A program made the position numbers and the translations under genes. Below the pieces are notes generated by a model that worked only from the letters and a program-made list of their open reading frames with translations, ran no database searches and was not told where the DNA came from. 64,000 nucleotides of DNA from Barnesiella viscericola DSM 18177 (lineage in GTDB: Bacteria; Bacteroidota; Bacteroidia; Bacteroidales; Barnesiellaceae), in NCBI RefSeq assembly GCF_000512915.1, contig NZ_CP007034.1, forward strand, positions 2,046,001 through 2,110,000, read 5' to 3'. Position 1 is the first letter of the stretch, and each line of letters starts with the position of its first letter. Shown piece by piece: positions 60,132 through 64,000 of this stretch.

Positions 60132-63100
60132 ATGTTGAATAAGATTATCCGATATTCGTTGAACAATCGGCTGCTTGTGTTGGTAGCTTCGATTTTGTTG
60201 ATGTTTGCGGGGATTTATACCTCGCTTAAAATGGACGTCGATGTCTTTCCCGACCTGAATGCTCCCACCGTAGTGGTCATGACCGAGGCACCGGGTATGG
60301 CTCCCGAAGAGGTGGAGCGCCTGGTTACCTTCCCGGTAGAGACTGCCCTCAACGGGGCCACCGATGTGCGTCGGGTGCGCTCGTCGTCGACCACCGGCTT
60401 CTCGGTCGTATGGGTTGAGTTTGACTGGGGTACCGACATCTATCGGGCCCGTCAGATTACCTCCGAAAAATTGGCCGTCGTGGGCGAGAGCCTGCCCCAG
60501 GGGGTGGGTACCCCCACGCTGGGTCCTCAATCGTCTATCCTGGGCGAGATGATGATTATCGGCCTCACCTCCGATACCACTTCGCTGCGCGACCTGCGCA
60601 CGCTGGCCGACTGGACTATCCGTCCCCGCCTGCTCTCCATTGGCGGGGTGGCCCAGGTAACCGTCATCGGCGGCGAGATGAAAGAGTACCAGATTTTGCT
60701 CGACCTGCCTCGTATGAAGCAGTATGGCGTCTCGCTCGACGAGGTGCTGGCCGCTGCCCGCGAGATGAACCGCAACGCCAACGGCGGTATCCTGTATGAA
60801 TATGGCAACGAGTACATCATACGCGGGGCCGTGGCTACGACCGACATCGACGCCATTGCCAAGGCGGTGGTGAAGCGGATTGACGGGGTACCCCTCTTGA
60901 TGGGCGATATTGCCGAGGTGAAGATTGGCGACAAGGCTCCCAAACTGGGGTGCGCTTCGGTCGAGGCTCACCCGGCTGTCCTGCTCACAGTGACCAAGCA
61001 GCCCAATACCAGTACGCTCGACCTGACCGACCAGTTGTTGAAGTCGGTCGATGAGTTGAAGAAGAACATGCCGGCCGATGTAACCGTGTCGACCGACATC
61101 TTCCGTCAGTCGCACTTTATCGAGAGTTCTATCGACAATGTGAAGAAGTCGCTTTACGAGGGTGCCATCTTCGTGGTAATCGTTCTCTTCTTCTTCCTGA
61201 TGAATGTGCGCACCACCGTGATTTCGCTGGTTGCCTTGCCCTTGTCGTTGCTCTTCTCGATACTGGCTCTGCACTTCATGGGCTTCACCATCAACACGAT
61301 GAGCTTGGGCGGTATGGCCATCGCCATCGGGTCGCTGGTCGACGATGCCATTGTCGACGTCGAGAATGTCTACAAGCATTTGCGCGAGAACCGGCAGTTG
61401 CCGCCCGGCGAACGCAAACCGGTTATCGAGGTGGTGTTCGAGGCCTCGCGCGAGGTGCGTATGCCTATCCTCAACTCCACGCTCATCATTATCGTCACCT
61501 TTATCCCCCTCTTCTTCCTCACCGGTATGGAGGGACGCATGCTGGTTCCGCTGGGTATCGCCTTCATCGTGGCTCTGTTTGCTTCGACCCTTGTGGCCCT
61601 CACCCTTACGCCGGTGCTGTGCAGCTACCTGCTGGGCAAGGGGGGCGACGACCATAAACTGGCCCGCGAACCTTTCGTGGCCCGCACGCTGAAAAAGTAT
61701 TACGGACGCGCCTTGGAGTGGTCGTTGAGTCACCGTCGCGAGGTGCTGGGCGGTACCATCGTGCTGTTTGTAGCGGCGCTGATTACCTTCTTCACGTTGG
61801 GGCGTAGCTTCTTGCCCTCGTTCAACGAAGGGTCGTTTACGATTAACGTCAGCACGCTGCCCGGTATCTCGCTCGAAGAGTCGGACAACATCGGCCGCCG
61901 GGCCGAACAGCTGTTGCTCGAAGTGCCCGAGATAAAGACGGTAGCCCGCAAGACGGGTCGGGCCGAGCTCGACGAGCACGCTCTGGGAGTGAATACCTCG
62001 GAAATCGAGGCCCCCTTTGAACTGAAAGAGCGCTCGCATGCCGAGGTGGTGGCCGATGTACGCAAGAAGCTCTCGGTTCTCCCTGGCGTCAACATCGAGA
62101 TAGGTCAACCCATCTCGCACCGCATCGACGCCATGCTCTCGGGTACGCAGGCCCGCATCGCCATTAAGCTCTTTGGCGACGACCTCAACCGCATGTTCAT
62201 GCTGGGTAACCAGATCAAGAAGAATATCTCGACCATCGACGGTGTGGTCGACCTCAATGTCGAGCAGCAGATCGAGCGGCCGCAGCTGAAAATCACGCCG
62301 CGTCGCGAGATGCTGGCTCGCTACGGGGTGACGATGGCCGAGTTCTCGCAGTTTATCGACGTGGCTCTGGCCGGCGAGGTGGTTTCGCAGGTCTACGAGG
62401 GTAGCCGCACCTTCGATCTGACGGTCAAGGTAAAGGACGACGAACGGGCTTCGGCGGCCCGCATCGGCGACCTGATGATCGACACGCAGGAGGGCAAGGT
62501 GCCGTTGAGCACGCTGGCCGAAATCAAGTCGGCCACCGGCCCCAACACCATCAACCGCGAGAATGTCAAGCGCAAGATTGTCATCTCGGCCAACGTGAGC
62601 GACCGCGACCTGCGCAGCGTGGTCGACGACATTCGGGAACGCATCGACGAGACCGTCATGCTGCCCGAAGGCTACTTCATCGAGTATGGCGGACAGTTCG
62701 AGAGCGAAGTCGCAGCCTCGCGCACCCTCTCGGTCGTGTCGCTCTTCTCGCTGCTGGTGGTCTTCCTGTTGCTGTACAACCAGTTCCGCAGCGCCTCGCA
62801 GTCGGCCGTTATCCTGTTGAACCTCCCCTTGGCGCTGATAGGCGGAGTCTTTATCCTCCGCTTCACCACGGGCGAGATCAGTATCCCCGCCATCATCGGC
62901 TTCATCTCGCTCTTCGGTATCGCCACCCGCAACGGAATGCTGCTCGTGTCGCACTACAACACCATGCTGGCCGAGGGGCACTCGCTGCACGAGACCATAT
63001 TGCATGGCTCGCTCGACCGGTTGAACCCCATCTTGATGACGGCACTCACCTCGGCGCTGGCGCTTATCCCGCTGGCTTTGGGCGGCGACCTGCCGGGCAA

Positions 63101-63221
63101 CGAGATACAGAGCCCCATGGCCAAGGTGATTCTGGGCGGGTTGATTACCTCGACCTTCCTCAACGCCTTTGTGGTGCCGGTCGTTTACTGGATTATGAAC
63201 CGTAAAAAAGAAAACCGATGA
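60132..63221 (+). CDS. Heavy-metal efflux RND pump, CusA/CzcA family
   Basis: A 1029-residue twelve-helix RND transporter. TM4 carries the HME proton-relay acids (GSLVDDAIVDVENVYK near residue 400). FPDLNAPTVVVMTEAPGMAP marks the first porter subdomain and RKIVISANVSDRDLRSVVDD the later porter region. It exports monovalent or divalent metal ions from the periplasm, energised by protons. Metal specificity (Cu/Ag vs Zn/Co) cannot be assigned; I saw no clear Met triad as in CusA. It overlaps the TolC-like gene by ATGA. Confidence 0.95.
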   Translation: MLNKIIRYSLNNRLLVLVASILLMFAGIYTSLKMDVDVFPDLNAPTVVVMTEAPGMAPEEVERLVTFPVETALNGATDVRRVRSSSTTGFSVVWVEFDWGTDIYRARQITSEKLAVVGESLPQGVGTPTLGPQSSILGEMMIIGLTSDTTSLRDLRTLADWTIRPRLLSIGGVAQVTVIGGEMKEYQILLDLPRMKQYGVSLDEVLAAAREMNRNANGGILYEYGNEYIIRGAVATTDIDAIAKAVVKRIDGVPLLMGDIAEVKIGDKAPKLGCASVEAHPAVLLTVTKQPNTSTLDLTDQLLKSVDELKKNMPADVTVSTDIFRQSHFIESSIDNVKKSLYEGAIFVVIVLFFFLMNVRTTVISLVALPLSLLFSILALHFMGFTINTMSLGGMAIAIGSLVDDAIVDVENVYKHLRENRQLPPGERKPVIEVVFEASREVRMPILNSTLIIIVTFIPLFFLTGMEGRMLVPLGIAFIVALFASTLVALTLTPVLCSYLLGKGGDDHKLAREPFVARTLKKYYGRALEWSLSHRREVLGGTIVLFVAALITFFTLGRSFLPSFNEGSFTINVSTLPGISLEESDNIGRRAEQLLLEVPEIKTVARKTGRAELDEHALGVNTSEIEAPFELKERSHAEVVADVRKKLSVLPGVNIEIGQPISHRIDAMLSGTQARIAIKLFGDDLNRMFMLGNQIKKNISTIDGVVDLNVEQQIERPQLKITPRREMLARYGVTMAEFSQFIDVALAGEVVSQVYEGSRTFDLTVKVKDDERASAARIGDLMIDTQEGKVPLSTLAEIKSATGPNTINRENVKRKIVISANVSDRDLRSVVDDIRERIDETVMLPEGYFIEYGGQFESEVAASRTLSVVSLFSLLVVFLLLYNQFRSASQSAVILLNLPLALIGGVFILRFTTGEISIPAIIGFISLFGIATRNGMLLVSHYNTMLAEGHSLHETILHGSLDRLNPILMTALTSALALIPLALGGDLPGNEIQSPMAKVILGGLITSTFLNAFVVPVVYWIMNRKKENR

Positions 63222-64000
63222 GAAAGATGATTCTTCTGCTCTGCGCACTCACGCTGTCGGGTGCTGGAGCTCAAAACAATATGGCCGACATCCTTTCATG
63301 CATCGAGGCCAACAACCCCCAGCTGAAAGCCGGGGCCCAGATGGTACTGAGCCAGAAGGCCGAGGTGTCGTCGCAAAATTCGCTAGCCGACCCCACCTTC
63401 GAGTTGGAACACCTGTGGGGTGCCCAGAATGCCGGAGACCGCAAGTACGACATTACCGTGTTGCAGTCCTTCGATTTCCCGTCGCTCTATGTGCAGCGCA
63501 ACCGGGTGGGTAACCTCAAACGCTCGCTCTACGACGGGCAGCAGACCTTGTTGCGGCAGCAGGTATTGTTGCAGGCCAAGGAGTTGTGCCTGCGCATCGT
63601 CTACCTGAACCGCTGCATCGAGTTGAGCGACAAGCGGCTGGCTGCGGCCGACGAACTGGCCCGGCTCTACCGGGGCAAACTCGAATCGGGCGATGCCGCC
63701 ATTCTCGACGTGAACAAAATCGAAATCGAACAGCTCAATGTCACCACCGCCAACACGCGGCTGCGCAACGAACTCGCCACCTGTCTGGCTCAGTTGCGGG
63801 CCTTGAACGGCGGCGAGGCGCTTGACGTGGAGCTCTCGGCTCTGATCTATCCCGAGGCAGTGTTGCCCGCCTCGTTCGACGAGTTGAAAACCCAGGCCTT
63901 GCAGGCCGACCCCGAGTTGCAGTTGCTGCGGCAGGAGAGCCTTATCGCCGACAAGTCGGTGGCTCTCAACCGTTCGGGCTGGTTGCCCAAGTTTGAATTG
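63218..64000 (+). CDS. TolC-family outer membrane channel, CzcC/CusC type (partial)
   Basis: The first 261 residues of an outer membrane efflux protein, cut by the window edge. It has a signal peptide (MILLLCALTLSGAGA), then amphipathic helices typical of OEP repeats (ILSCIEANNPQLKAGAQMVL, LADPTFELEHLWG, LEQLNVTTANTRLRNELATC-like heptads). It is the fourth gene of the metal-efflux operon, joined to the pump gene by ATGA. Confidence 0.93.
   Translation, partial: MRKMILLLCALTLSGAGAQNNMADILSCIEANNPQLKAGAQMVLSQKAEVSSQNSLADPTFELEHLWGAQNAGDRKYDITVLQSFDFPSLYVQRNRVGNLKRSLYDGQQTLLRQQVLLQAKELCLRIVYLNRCIELSDKRLAAADELARLYRGKLESGDAAILDVNKIEIEQLNVTTANTRLRNELATCLAQLRALNGGEALDVELSALIYPEAVLPASFDELKTQALQADPELQLLRQESLIADKSVALNRSGWLPKFEL

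Noticed and set aside
59856-63248. An 1130-codon minus-strand frame opposite the CusA/CzcA pump
   Set aside because: Shadow of the pump gene; no signal, no domain, covers two gene junctions.

Overview
The window is chromosomal DNA of a Gram-negative anaerobe of the order Bacteroidales. Evidence: LPS genes (lpxB, an lptD homologue), a TamB/TamL pair, a DUF5103 (T9SS plug) protein and a T9SS-type sorting tail, rubrerythrin and rubredoxin fusions, and promoters of the Bacteroidota type (TTTG about 20 bp before TAnnTTTG) upstream of many genes. Base composition is GC-rich (roughly 55-60% by eye), high for the order. I cannot name the species. There is no rRNA operon, CRISPR array, transposase or prophage; one tRNA (Arg, anticodon CCG) is present.

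Layout. 1-7313: partial acyl-CoA synthetase, XRE-cupin regulator, beta-helix lipoprotein, YbjQ protein behind a structured leader, lpxB, and a siderophore/cobalamin-type ABC importer (minus strand). 7326-10727: LTA-synthase-like sulfatase-fold protein, M15-like DUF5715 lipoprotein, nitroreductase. 10884-17115: DUF4105 protein overlapping a PafA-like protein that has lost its catalytic and most metal-binding motifs, then secA. 17231-20611: a visibly AT-richer three-gene restriction-modification island (two D12-class adenine methyltransferases and a probable PD-(D/E)XK nuclease joined by ATGA overlaps). 20624-29551: TamL and TamB (minus), a PepSY-like protein and DUF5103. 29698-34960: C1 peptidase, a FAM151/GDPD-like gene broken by an in-frame TAG, a C-GCAxxG-C-C protein, uracil-DNA glycosylase, tRNA-Arg, HAD hydrolase, M24 peptidase. 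35149-40500: dnaE, trxA, and a membrane protein/winged-helix pair whose promoter spacer holds a perfect 17-bp palindrome.

40640-41440 is a gene-free stretch built of repeated hairpin modules. 41464-50065: gdhA, CCA-adding enzyme, lptD, HD protein, ilvE, a tiny sorting-tail protein, DUF4491. 50210-51507: flavin reductase-rubredoxin fusion and rubrerythrin, the latter with a PerR/Fur-like inverted repeat in its promoter. 51930-54125: an operon of a GNAT-like protein, an IbrA-like PP-loop protein (DUF3440) and an IbrB-like ParB-fold protein, the least understood functional module here. 54239-58331: MBL-fold lipoprotein, galE, rplY-pth-S4 RNA-binding operon. 58420-64000: heavy-metal efflux operon (small His-rich protein, CusB/CzcB, CusA/CzcA, TolC-like), cut by the right edge.

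Most of the window is ordinary housekeeping and envelope biology. The parts that deserve follow-up are the R-M island, the Ibr-like operon, the PafA-like pseudoenzyme next to DUF4105, the palindromic operators at 40529-40618, the rubrerythrin operator, the amber-interrupted gene and the hairpin repeats.
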